Positions 56,701-64,000 of a stretch of DNA of 64,000 nt are shown here, piece after piece. Below the pieces are notes generated by a model. The model saw only the letters and a list, made by a program, of their open reading frames with translations. It was not told where the DNA came from and did no database searches. This DNA comes from Paenibacillus tuaregi. Its GTDB lineage: Bacteria > Bacillota > Bacilli > Paenibacillales > Paenibacillaceae. Numbering within the stretch: position 1 is the first letter of the stretch; each line of letters opens with the position of its first letter. Both the position numbers and the translations under genes were made by a program. The DNA lies in NCBI RefSeq assembly GCF_900086655.1, contig NZ_LT575476.1, positions 391,308 through 455,307 of the forward strand, read 5' to 3'.

Positions 56701-56836
56701 GTCGAAGGAGTGGAATCAGAAGAACATGAAGAGCGGCTGGTCGCTAAGCCTGATGATTGGCATCACAGGTTTTGGATACTCGATGCTCAGGCAGTATGCG
56801 CCAGATGTGGTTCCTGAGTTTCTCTGGCTGGAATAG
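53720..56836 (+). CDS. Class II lanthionine synthetase LanM1
   Basis: 1038 aa, start after GGGAGG. N-terminal ~650 residues: LanM dehydratase domain; C-terminal ~350: LanC-like cyclase with zinc ligands C910 (WCHGAP) and C956-H957 (CHGDLGN), plus HGSAGI. It dehydrates Ser/Thr and closes thioether rings. Gene order directly after the alpha precursor suggests alpha specificity. Confidence 0.93.
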   Translation: MELTAESVQITGKDIVNYWLGLFPEIENEDKLQELLHMIGELSLECLIDETMQRQQELVSVPHERFAALMDKPLAEYLITHADRLERYVPFCHFFLPVVSHELGPFQSRLAEMEIVEDPVLFTEHTVKHILDSLFELAYRVIVLEVNAARMSGQLKGATSQERLTYFADVLLKDKSYLLSIYEEYSTLIEVLSITTRNYFNFTLEVLHNTATEKMSLESVFFMKEPMGRVVKLDTGAGDGHKGGKAVSIMHFTSGSKLVYKPRSLELEIGFNELLHWLNNQAAKAGKVLDFRTSRVYSLQDCGWMEFIENEECPDYQALERFYVRSGQILCLLYVLNSVDFHFENLIASGEHPMLIDMESIFHAVAKGEKKEEHSGYIKARKVINSSVNMISLLPTVLSKRSGADEISFDLGGLSVHEEQTIPIKSLFIDGIETDLVKVLRQDSVITPKSNNPVFEGRIVSSEDYVRHLKDGFSQMYLWIMNHKREVEHKVKMIFSAMRSRLIMKATAFYGQLLKIAAHPDFMRYEADRRMILHRVALKASEVQKWIVSSEYEDLYQNDIPYFTVDINDTRVINSRGEACEDLLERSSMSAVLEKLESLSLGDLNRQNEFIEMSYFNKRTDEADLTGVQLGTGPRKLTPERWLQVAKEIGEHILDSSISGRNDAGNPDKFWISTSLQGFEENIWKPDVLGFDLYNGNAGIALFLGYLGKITGRADFKEAAFEAMEMPKSIMQTLEKDQPYSIGAFTGLPGIMYTLHKLADLYRDETSIDFINAHMDTLGQVLLKDEIHDVIGGAAGAMAVALSMYNTPNEKLKRASLKLAMASRDQLMRSARQQEEMIFWPSVGDKSYSGFSHGSAGIITYMHKLYTLCGDKEILADLGRALRFERSLFSAGDGNWFVSDRRDKVSHGWCHGAPGMLVSKLLLLKTGYSDSQLEQEIETAVHTTMKYGIGNNPTYCHGDLGNLAALRFAGELTGNHQLLNQSNMAYQELFDQVLSKEWNQKNMKSGWSLSLMIGITGFGYSMLRQYAPDVVPEFLWLE

Positions 56837-56899
56837 AAGCTGATATATCGGCGGGCAACCCCCTATATATAAATATTTCAAATCATGAGAGGAGAATGA

Positions 56900-57082
56900 A
56901 TGATGAGAGCAGAACTGAATCAGATTTCCGGAATGATCGAGGAGAACGAGCTTGAACTGTTGGCGGGTAACGAGGATGTCAAAGGCGGCTGGACACCGGT
57001 AGCCACAGTGGTCATCTCGGTTATTGGTCTCACCATGAATGCAACTCCATGCCCTACATCCGCTTGTACGAAATCCTGTTAA
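56900..57082 (+). CDS. Two-component lantibiotic beta precursor (LanA2)
   Basis: 60 aa, MM start after GAGGAGAATGA. The leader ends ELELLAG-N-EDVKGG. Core begins WTPVATVV at residue 31 and has Cys at 51, 56 and 60 in CPTSACTKSC, matching the CPTTKCTSxC end of haloduracin and lichenicidin beta peptides. Three cysteines are fewer than lichenicidin beta's four. The adjacent LanM2 likely modifies it. Confidence 0.9.
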   Translation: MMRAELNQISGMIEENELELLAGNEDVKGGWTPVATVVISVIGLTMNATPCPTSACTKSC

Positions 57083-57095
57083 TTCCGTAAGACTC

Positions 57096-57133
57096 AGATT
57101 AGGCAGGGGAGCACTGGCTCTCCTGCCTAATCT
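57096..57133 (+). other. Hairpin between beta precursor and LanM2
   Basis: AGATTAGGCAGGGGAG pairs with CTCTCCTGCCTAATCT (one G-T) around 6 bases, without a T run; the same arrangement as after lanA1. Confidence 0.6.
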
Positions 57134-57163
57134 CCAATTCCAGTTACCAGAGGGAGGATTCGT

Positions 57164-60091
57164 ATGGCTGTTGAGATGAAGGACAATGAGTGGGTTAGAG
57201 GGCTGGCGGACTTCGAGGTTGCCTGGGATCATCCGAATCGGGACAGGCAGGCGTTTCATTTGTTTTTTGCGAGATTCCTCAGCGGGTTCCAACAGGAGGT
57301 TGCTCGGCTGCTGGAGCGGCTGGAACGAGAAAGCGGGCTTCAAGTGGAGAAGGAGATCATTATTCCTGAGATTGTAGACTCTCTGGAAAGTGAGTTATCC
57401 TCACTAAGCATCCGGACCTTAATCTATGAAATCAACGAGAAAAGAATACTTGGCCTCCTGCAGGGGGACACCCCCGAACAGAGGTATGAATATTATCACA
57501 GCCAATTTTTAAATCATGAGCCGTTCTTTGAAATTTTGAATAAGTACCCGGTACTTTACGACTTGATCCTTCAGCTGATCCAAGGACGGCTGAGGCTCAT
57601 GGGTCAAGCTTTAACCCGTCTGGCTCAGGACCAGGAGCGGATTAGAGCAGACTTTGGAAAGGATTTTGCCAAGATAACCCGTATCCGGATTACCTCCGGG
57701 GATACCCATAACGATGGACAAAAAGTTCTCAGTATCACTACAGATACCGGGAAATTCTTATATAAACCGCACAGCCTGTCCACGGACTGCCTGTGGAACG
57801 CGTTGGTGGATTTCATGAACGAACAGGGCGGACTGCGGACCCGTATTCATTACGTCACAAGCATCGATCGTGGAAGCTACGGCTGGCAGGACTACGTCGA
57901 AGCCGCGGAATGCGGCAGCACACAGGAGGTCGCAGCCTATTATTACCGGCTCGGCGTTAATTTGGCACTGCTCCATACGATTGGAGCTACGGATATTCAC
58001 TTTGAGAATCTCATTAGCGCAGGCGAGCACCCGTATATCGTGGATCTGGAAACCCTCATTGAGAACAAGACCATGGAAGCGCCGCACACCGGCAGCCTGG
58101 TGGAAGAATTCAACCGGATGATTAACGAGTCGGTGCTGGGCACGGCGGTGCTGCCGCTGAATTTCAAGAACAGCATCTTTGACTTCGACATGAGTGCGAT
58201 GTCCAGTATGGAGGAACAGACCTCGGATTTCTGGAAAATGTTCGTGGTGCTGAACAATTTCACCGATGAAATCAAGCTTGAGCGGCTGCCAGGCACAATA
58301 GGCAGGGCCTCGAATTTTGTGATACTGAACGGGGAGAAGGTGGAGCCTTACCTTTATATCGAGGATCTGTTGGAAGGCTTCGAAGACGGATACCGGCTCA
58401 TTTGTGAGCATAAACAGGAATTCAAAGATGGTCTAACCTCGTATTGCGCCATTCATCCGGTAATCGTAAGACAGGTGCTGAAGCCGACCAGTATTTATGC
58501 CAAATTCCTTGAAGCGTCCTCACATCCGGTCTATTTAAAGTCAGCTGCAGACCGGCTGAATCTTCTATCCAAACTGAAGACGAGGAAGGATCAGGAGAAT
58601 CAGAAGATTCTGCTTCAGAGAGAGTATGAGATTTCAGCTCTGTTCCAGTGTGACATCCCGTACTTTACGACAACCATGAATTCCAGGGACCTGGAATGCA
58701 ATAACGAGGGCAGCATACCAGAGTATTTCAACCTTACGCTTATGGATATTATTATGAACCGTCTAGACCGGATTTCGCTGGACCAGCTGGAGACCCAGCT
58801 CTTTCTCATTCGCTCGTCGATCTCCACCTCCGTGACTAACAATTGGCTCAAGGAGCCGGCCGGAAGCTTCCCTAGGCTGAACCGCCAAATTCCTTATTTC
58901 AAGAGCGGTTCCAATTATGTGGAGTACGCAAGGGAACTCGGAGATCGCCTGTCCCGCATGGCAGTGTGGAACAAGGAGGGGACTGCCTGTACCTGGCTCG
59001 CCCAACTGATTGACAAGGAGCGGCTCAGACTCGGGGCGCTGAACTATTTTCTCTATGAAGGCGGTGGAGTCATTCTGTTCTTGTACACTCTGGCCAAGGA
59101 GACTGGGGAAGACCGTTATTTCAAGCTGGCCGAAGCAGGGCTCAGAGGTATTGAGGATCAGCTGGATGGGGCCGGAATGAAGGCGGCACTCTCTTCCTTC
59201 AACGGGGTGGGTTCTCTTATTTATCTTTATTACACTGTATACCGGATGTTCGGCGATATGGCGGCATATGCCAAATACGGGGAACAGCTGGATTATCTTC
59301 TGAAGGAGACCGATCTAACAGGGCATCATGAGCTGGATTATGTATCCGGAGTCTCGGGACTTGTGACCCTGCTGCTGAATATTTACGACCAGGAACAGGA
59401 CTCAAGGTTGCTTGAAATCTGTAAACCTTTGGGTGAGTATCTATATCAAGGGATCAAGGACCGGGAGGGAATTGCTTTGGCGGGGCTGTCCCATGGCTGG
59501 TCAGGTGCGGCACTGGCTTTACTTAAGCTGGCGGCCTGTCTGGAAGAGGAAGATCAGCCCCAGCGTTACAAAGACCTGGCCCTTCGGCTGCTGACGCAAG
59601 AGAATGAGCATTACAGCCAGGAGAATAGGAACTGGCGCGATCTAAGAACCGGAGAGGAGGAAGAGGCCGATCCGGTCTACTGGTGCCATGGCGCTCCCGG
59701 CATTGCGCTCAGCCGAGCTGAGATGCTGAGGATTGCAGATCCAGAGGATCGTCCAGGATTGGAGGCGGATCTGCGTCTCGGAATCCAGAAGCTGCTCTCT
59801 GACGGCTTTTCTCTGCGGCTCGATCACAGCCTGTGCCATGGGGTATTCGGCAACCTGGATATTCTGGTGACGGCCGGAAAGTCTCTCGGCGAAGCTGAAT
59901 GGTTCCGCACTGCCCACACGGAAGCTGCGCGGGCGCTGGAACAGATTAAGGCGTCCCGCGTGATCTGCGGGCTGAGCAACGCATTTGACCTGCTGTCATT
60001 CATGGTGGGATTAACCGGGATCGGTTACACCCTGCTGCGTCTGAATAATAACAGGCTTCCTTCCGTGTTAGCCATGGAAATCTACCACTAA
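57164..60091 (+). CDS. Class II lanthionine synthetase LanM2
   Basis: 975 aa, start after GAGGGAGGA. Shows the dehydratase N-terminal domain (KPHSLSTDCLWNALVDF) and a LanC-like cyclase with zinc ligands C841 (WCHGAP) and C891-H892 (CHGVFGN) and GLSHGWSG. It is only moderately similar to LanM1, as usual for LanM pairs in two-component lantibiotics. Confidence 0.92.
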   Translation: MAVEMKDNEWVRGLADFEVAWDHPNRDRQAFHLFFARFLSGFQQEVARLLERLERESGLQVEKEIIIPEIVDSLESELSSLSIRTLIYEINEKRILGLLQGDTPEQRYEYYHSQFLNHEPFFEILNKYPVLYDLILQLIQGRLRLMGQALTRLAQDQERIRADFGKDFAKITRIRITSGDTHNDGQKVLSITTDTGKFLYKPHSLSTDCLWNALVDFMNEQGGLRTRIHYVTSIDRGSYGWQDYVEAAECGSTQEVAAYYYRLGVNLALLHTIGATDIHFENLISAGEHPYIVDLETLIENKTMEAPHTGSLVEEFNRMINESVLGTAVLPLNFKNSIFDFDMSAMSSMEEQTSDFWKMFVVLNNFTDEIKLERLPGTIGRASNFVILNGEKVEPYLYIEDLLEGFEDGYRLICEHKQEFKDGLTSYCAIHPVIVRQVLKPTSIYAKFLEASSHPVYLKSAADRLNLLSKLKTRKDQENQKILLQREYEISALFQCDIPYFTTTMNSRDLECNNEGSIPEYFNLTLMDIIMNRLDRISLDQLETQLFLIRSSISTSVTNNWLKEPAGSFPRLNRQIPYFKSGSNYVEYARELGDRLSRMAVWNKEGTACTWLAQLIDKERLRLGALNYFLYEGGGVILFLYTLAKETGEDRYFKLAEAGLRGIEDQLDGAGMKAALSSFNGVGSLIYLYYTVYRMFGDMAAYAKYGEQLDYLLKETDLTGHHELDYVSGVSGLVTLLLNIYDQEQDSRLLEICKPLGEYLYQGIKDREGIALAGLSHGWSGAALALLKLAACLEEEDQPQRYKDLALRLLTQENEHYSQENRNWRDLRTGEEEEADPVYWCHGAPGIALSRAEMLRIADPEDRPGLEADLRLGIQKLLSDGFSLRLDHSLCHGVFGNLDILVTAGKSLGEAEWFRTAHTEAARALEQIKASRVICGLSNAFDLLSFMVGLTGIGYTLLRLNNNRLPSVLAMEIYH

Positions 60092-60124
60092 CTTCCGCCC
60101 TCCCGGGTCCGAAAGGAAGATACG

Positions 60125-62293
60125 ATGCGAATACCAAGGAGAAGGCATGTTCCTTATATAAGCCAGATGGTGCAGACCGAGTGCGGGTTGTGCTGCTGTG
60201 CGATGATCCTGAACTATTACAAGAGCCATGAGACTTTGCTTGACCTCCGGGAGTTCATTGAGGTAGGCCGGGACGGCTTGTCCATGAAGCAGCTCCAGAG
60301 TCTGTTTACCGGACGGGGCTTCGAATCGAAGATGTACAAGGCGAATGTGGAACAGCTCAAGAAGTTCCAGCTGCCGGTGATTGTGCATTGGAACCATGAG
60401 CATTTTCTTGTGGTGGAGAAGTTCACCAAGGATGGGGTTCTGATCGTAGACCCTGCCAGTGGGAGCCGCAAAATCCCCGATGCCGAGTTCGAAGAGAAAT
60501 TCACCAATTACGTGTTGACGGCTGTTCCTACAGAAGACTATGTTCCCCGAAAAAGGACCCGAAGAAGCCCATGGCTTCACGTGCTTAAGATGCTGCTTGA
60601 GAAGAAGCGGCTGATGTTCGCCGCCCTGTTGATCTCGGTTGTCAGCTACCTGATTATGCTTCAGATTCCCCGCTTTGTGGAGATGATCATCGACAAGGCG
60701 GCTTCGGCTACCGATGTGCAGTGGCTAAATGCCTACCTGCTGGGGATTGGTGCGATTACTTTGCTCTATCTGTTCGTGCTGCTGGCCCGGGGAATGAGTT
60801 ATATTGTGCTGAATGTGGCTGTAAGCCGGGAACTCGTGTCCAAGACGTTCCTGCATCTGCTGAAGCTGCCCTTTAAGTTCTTCGATGTCCGCACCTCAGG
60901 GGACTTGATCTACAGGCTGGGGAGTATCAATGGCCTTAGGGAGCTTCTGACTACCCAGCTCATCGGGGGATTTGTCGATCTTGGTGCCATGGTCTTCATT
61001 CTGTATTACATGCTCAGCAAGTCTGCCGTACTTACGCTTGCCGCAGTGGGCATCTGTGCACTCAACGTATTGTTCATGGCTCTGACCCGGAAGTCGATTG
61101 CCGACTCCATTAACAATGAGATTGTGATGCAGACCAAGTCCCAGTCGATTCAGGTTGAATCCCTGTTTGCCATTTCCTCAATCAAGATGTCTGGCATGGA
61201 GGATCAGGTGTATGCCAATTGGGACGGGAGCTTTGAGCAGGTGCTCGATAAGTATAAGAAGAGATCTGTCATTCAAAATATGTACAACTCAGTGAACGGC
61301 ACCTTCCAGACGATCGGACCGATACTGATCCTGGTTGCCGGGATGTACCTCACGTTCAACAAACAGCTGTCGATCGGTGAGGTGGTGGCTTTTCAAGCCT
61401 TATCCTTGACCTTCTTCGGCCTCAGCACCTCCCTGTTTGGTGTATACACCCAGTACCTTCTGGCCACGACCTATCTAGAGCGGGCTAACGACATCTGGGA
61501 GCAGCAGCCGGAGAGGGTACCGGATAATCCGGTTCAGCATGAATTGAAAGGAAGCGTTGAATTAAGGCAAGTCAGCTTTTCGTATACCGCCCATTCTGAA
61601 CGGGTGCTCAAAGATATTGATCTTCATATAGAAGCCGGTCAGAAGGTTGCCATTGTGGGTTCCTCCGGCTCCGGCAAAAGCACACTTGGCAAAGTGCTGG
61701 TAGGCCTATATTCTCCGGTGAGCGGGGAAGTTCTATACGACGGAATTCCAATGGGGGCGCTCGACCGCAAAGAGCTGTGCAGGCAGATGGGGATTGTTCC
61801 CCAGGACATTACGCTGTTCAATAAAACGATCTACGAGAACATTGCCATGAACAAAGAGGTGACCATGGAGGAGATTATTGAGGCAGCCCAGATCGCCCAG
61901 ATCCATGAGGAGATTATGGCTATGCCAATGGGTTACCGCACCGTGATTTCCGAGATGGGGATGAATCTGTCGGGCGGTCAGCGGCAGCGGGTGGCTCTGG
62001 CGAAAGCGCTGCTGAATCATCCCAAGCTGATCATTCTGGATGAAGCAACCAGCTCTCTGGATGTCATTAATGAATCGCGGATTTCCGATTATCTCAAGTC
62101 GGCAGGCTGTACACGAATTGTCATCGCCCATCGTCTGTCAACCATTAAAGATTCTGACCTCATTGTGGTTATGAAGAATGGTGAAATTGCCGAGCGGGGT
62201 ACACATGCGGAGCTAATGATCCTGGGCGGTGTCTACTCGGAGCTGTACCGGACTCAGGCCGGTACGGAGAATGAAGCCTTAATGCTAACCTAG
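60125..62293 (+). CDS. LanT: C39 peptidase/ABC exporter
   Basis: 722 aa, start after AAAGGAAGATACG. N-terminal C39 peptidase with Cys20 in QTECGLCC, His near 96 (HWNHEHFLVV) and Asp in DPASG, then six membrane helices and an ATPase domain (GSSGSGKST near 512, LSGGQRQRVALAKAL, LIILDEATSSLD). It cleaves leaders after double-Gly-type sites and exports the mature peptides. Confidence 0.94.
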   Translation: MRIPRRRHVPYISQMVQTECGLCCCAMILNYYKSHETLLDLREFIEVGRDGLSMKQLQSLFTGRGFESKMYKANVEQLKKFQLPVIVHWNHEHFLVVEKFTKDGVLIVDPASGSRKIPDAEFEEKFTNYVLTAVPTEDYVPRKRTRRSPWLHVLKMLLEKKRLMFAALLISVVSYLIMLQIPRFVEMIIDKAASATDVQWLNAYLLGIGAITLLYLFVLLARGMSYIVLNVAVSRELVSKTFLHLLKLPFKFFDVRTSGDLIYRLGSINGLRELLTTQLIGGFVDLGAMVFILYYMLSKSAVLTLAAVGICALNVLFMALTRKSIADSINNEIVMQTKSQSIQVESLFAISSIKMSGMEDQVYANWDGSFEQVLDKYKKRSVIQNMYNSVNGTFQTIGPILILVAGMYLTFNKQLSIGEVVAFQALSLTFFGLSTSLFGVYTQYLLATTYLERANDIWEQQPERVPDNPVQHELKGSVELRQVSFSYTAHSERVLKDIDLHIEAGQKVAIVGSSGSGKSTLGKVLVGLYSPVSGEVLYDGIPMGALDRKELCRQMGIVPQDITLFNKTIYENIAMNKEVTMEEIIEAAQIAQIHEEIMAMPMGYRTVISEMGMNLSGGQRQRVALAKALLNHPKLIILDEATSSLDVINESRISDYLKSAGCTRIVIAHRLSTIKDSDLIVVMKNGEIAERGTHAELMILGGVYSELYRTQAGTENEALMLT

Positions 62294-62308
62294 AATGGAG
62301 GAATTAAG

Positions 62309-62455
62309 ATGCGGACGAAAAAAGGCTTGACGATGGTGGTATGTGTGGCGTTGGGACTCGTGATTGGCCTGATGATAAACCAGTTGTTGTGGGGTCTGCT
62401 TGCGGGACTGGTCATCGGGGTGATCCTGGAATTCTCCGCGAATAAGAACGCATAG
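62309..62455 (+). CDS. Small two-helix membrane protein, 48 aa
   Basis: ATG at 62309 follows GGAGGAATTAAG; 49 codons to TAG. Two hydrophobic segments (VVCVALGLVIGLMINQLL and GLLAGLVIGVIL) and a short charged tail. Gly-rich. It lies between LanT and the ABC transporter of the cluster and is a candidate immunity accessory. Confidence 0.65.
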   Translation: MRTKKGLTMVVCVALGLVIGLMINQLLWGLLAGLVIGVILEFSANKNA

Positions 62456-62479
62456 CTTCGGAAGATGGGGGGGATCACA

Positions 62480-63391
62480 TTGCCGGATTATATATTGAGG
62501 ACACATCAATTAAGTAAAATATATAAGCAAGATCAAATACTGAGGGACCTCAACCTGAATATCCGTAAAGGGGATATCTATGGGCTCATCGGCATGAATG
62601 GAGCAGGTAAAACGACACTAATCCGCATTCTGGCCGGGCTGATTCCAAGCTCTGGCGGGACGGTGGAGCTGTTCGGAGAGACAGATCCCCGGCGGATCGA
62701 ACAGCTGCGTGCGAAGATCGGGTGGCTGATTGAGACCCCTGCGCTTTACCTGAACCATACTGCATATGAGAATCTGGAGATGGAACGGATTCATAAGGGA
62801 ATTCAGGATCGGCGGGAGATTGACAAGGTGCTGGAGATTGTGGGACTTAAGGAAGCTGGCAGCAAGAAAACGGCCGATTTCTCTCTGGGCATGAAGCAGC
62901 GGCTGGGGATTGCCATGGCACTGCTTGGTGACCCGGAACTGCTGGTGCTGGATGAGCCGATTAATGGCCTTGATCCGGTCGGGATCGCCCAGATGCGGGA
63001 GCTGCTGCTGGAGCTGAACCATAGATACGGGATCACGATCCTGATATCCAGCCATATTTTGACCGAGTTAGCCCAGATAGCGACTACGTATGGCATTATC
63101 AATAATCATACACTGATTGAAGAGCTTTCGGCTGAGGAGCTGAATAAGCGCAGCAAGCAGTATTTGGCGATCAAGTCGAGGCCGGTGGAGGATACCCTTA
63201 AGGTGTTAACCACCAAGCTGAATACCAACCGGTTCGAGGTCGTCGGCAGTACAGTGCTGTTATATGATTATTATGCGGAGTCCGGCAGGGTGGCCTCCGT
63301 CCTGTATGAGAACGGAATCTCAGTAGAGGAGATCTCCTGTAAGGGACAGGATTTGGAGCACTACTATATGGGACTGCTTGAAAGGAAATGA
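62480..63391 (+). CDS. ABC transporter ATP-binding protein (LanF-like)
   Basis: About 303 aa from TTG 62480, six bases after GGGGGGG; ATG 62465 has no RBS. Walker A GMNGAGKTTLIR, LGMKQRLGIAMALLGDPELLVLDEPINGLDP. Typical bacitracin/lantibiotic-resistance-type ATPase; with the downstream permease likely gives self-immunity by removing lantibiotic from the membrane. Confidence 0.9.
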   Translation: MPDYILRTHQLSKIYKQDQILRDLNLNIRKGDIYGLIGMNGAGKTTLIRILAGLIPSSGGTVELFGETDPRRIEQLRAKIGWLIETPALYLNHTAYENLEMERIHKGIQDRREIDKVLEIVGLKEAGSKKTADFSLGMKQRLGIAMALLGDPELLVLDEPINGLDPVGIAQMRELLLELNHRYGITILISSHILTELAQIATTYGIINNHTLIEELSAEELNKRSKQYLAIKSRPVEDTLKVLTTKLNTNRFEVVGSTVLLYDYYAESGRVASVLYENGISVEEISCKGQDLEHYYMGLLERK

Positions 63392-63395
63392 GGCC

Positions 63396-64000
63396 ATGGG
63401 AAATCTAATCCGAGCTGAACTGTACAAGCTTAAATCGTCCAAAATCCTCTATATTATGGTGATTCTTCTGACGCTGCTGTCGCTGGCGATTTCATATTGG
63501 TTCAGAACTTATTCCGGGCAGCGGATGATGCTGCTCGTATTTGAGATTCAGCTCATGTTCCCGCTGATTATTGTGATCGGGCTGCTGGGAGCCAGCTTTA
63601 TCTCGGGGGAATACAAGTCGGGCGGGTTTAAGAAATATATTTATTTTGGCCATAACCGGGGGCGGATTCTTCTGTCCAAAAGTATTGTGTACCTGCTGGT
63701 GATTCTTCTGCTGAGTGTGATCATGCCTCTGCTCACCACCCTCATTAATTCGGGATTGAACGGATTTGGGGGAACGACCCAGGCAAGCGCGGGGGTTATA
63801 ATATTCAGAACCTTTGCGCTCAGTCTGCTTGTTTACGTGGGCGTGGGGGCGGTGGCTTTTCTGATCTCTATGCTGTTCAAGAACAGTCTGGCTACCATAG
63901 GGGTGTTCTTCGGACTATACAACCTGTATGTCATCCTGCAGGCGGTTGCGATGAAGAGTGAGATCTTCCGGAGCATTTACGAGAAGACGATTCTAGGCCA
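63396..64000 (+). CDS. ABC transporter permease (LanE-like), cut by window edge
   Basis: ATG at 63396 after AAAGGA; MGNLIRAELYKLKSSKILYI then several membrane spans, with GEYKSGGFKKYIYFGHNRG between spans, as in ABC-2 lantibiotic-immunity permeases. About 200 codons visible; the gene continues beyond the window. Confidence 0.85.
   Translation, partial: MGNLIRAELYKLKSSKILYIMVILLTLLSLAISYWFRTYSGQRMMLLVFEIQLMFPLIIVIGLLGASFISGEYKSGGFKKYIYFGHNRGRILLSKSIVYLLVILLLSVIMPLLTTLINSGLNGFGGTTQASAGVIIFRTFALSLLVYVGVGAVAFLISMLFKNSLATIGVFFGLYNLYVILQAVAMKSEIFRSIYEKTILG

Noticed and set aside
1..64000. CRISPR arrays, tRNA or rRNA genes
   Set aside because: No regularly spaced identical repeats, cloverleaf or rRNA sequence was recognised on either strand.

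Overview
The window most resembles the chromosome of a Paenibacillus-like Gram-positive (Bacillota, Bacillales). Evidence: strong AGGAGG-type ribosome binding sites, some TTG/GTG starts, S-layer homology (SLH) proteins, CcpA-like and Pho-box-like sites, Rrf2/HxlR/AraC regulators, and a lichenicidin/haloduracin-type two-component lantibiotic locus. No rRNA, tRNA or CRISPR array was seen. Species cannot be fixed from the sequence alone.

Layout. 0-4 kb: a carbohydrate/inositol-type catabolic operon (two TIM-barrel isomerases and a Gfo/Idh/MocA dehydrogenase) divergent from an AraC regulator, with a candidate cre site. 4-10.3 kb: small AT-rich hypothetical genes, a PRK06851-type P-loop ATPase, a phytase-like esterase, an M50-like protease and a nitroreductase, with a 14-bp tandem repeat between genes. 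10.5-29.7 kb: a large two-sided locus. The left, minus-strand arm has three overlapping membrane-protein genes, one only 49 codons. The right arm encodes a vWA protein, a bacterial tubulin-like protein, an 813-aa protein of unknown type, a membrane vWA protein, a beta-sandwich-like protein, a zinc-ribbon TRAFAC-type GTPase and a 1085-aa GAP1-N2-like membrane protein. It looks like one multi-component NTPase machine, related to predicted but little-characterised bacterial GTPase-centred conflict/signalling systems. It is the best candidate here for a poorly described system. Its arms diverge from an array of four 11-bp-periodic TTAA repeats resembling a PhoP box, and its gaps are invaded by MITE-like and hairpin repeats.

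30-38 kb: a purine riboswitch with an overlapping terminator in front of an uncharacterised FAD oxidoreductase; an Rrf2 regulator with a broken reductase remnant, an MFS exporter and a methyltransferase; an AHL-lactonase-like gene divergent from an HxlR regulator with two operator-like palindromes; and an SLH protein. 38-42.6 kb: a cyanophycin operon (cyanophycinase, cyanophycin synthetase, asparaginase-II-type hydrolase). 42.9-52.9 kb: two giant secreted proteins facing each other across a 58-bp palindromic terminator, then three tail-collar paralogues and a GNAT acetyltransferase.

53.4-64 kb: a class II two-component lanthipeptide cluster. The alpha precursor is followed by its LanM, the beta precursor by a second LanM, then LanT (C39 protease plus ABC exporter), a 48-aa hydrophobic protein, and an ABC ATPase/permease pair likely for self-immunity. 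The permease runs off the right edge. Cysteine spacing and leader features place the peptides with lichenicidin/haloduracin. The beta leader carries its Gly-Gly six residues later than expected.
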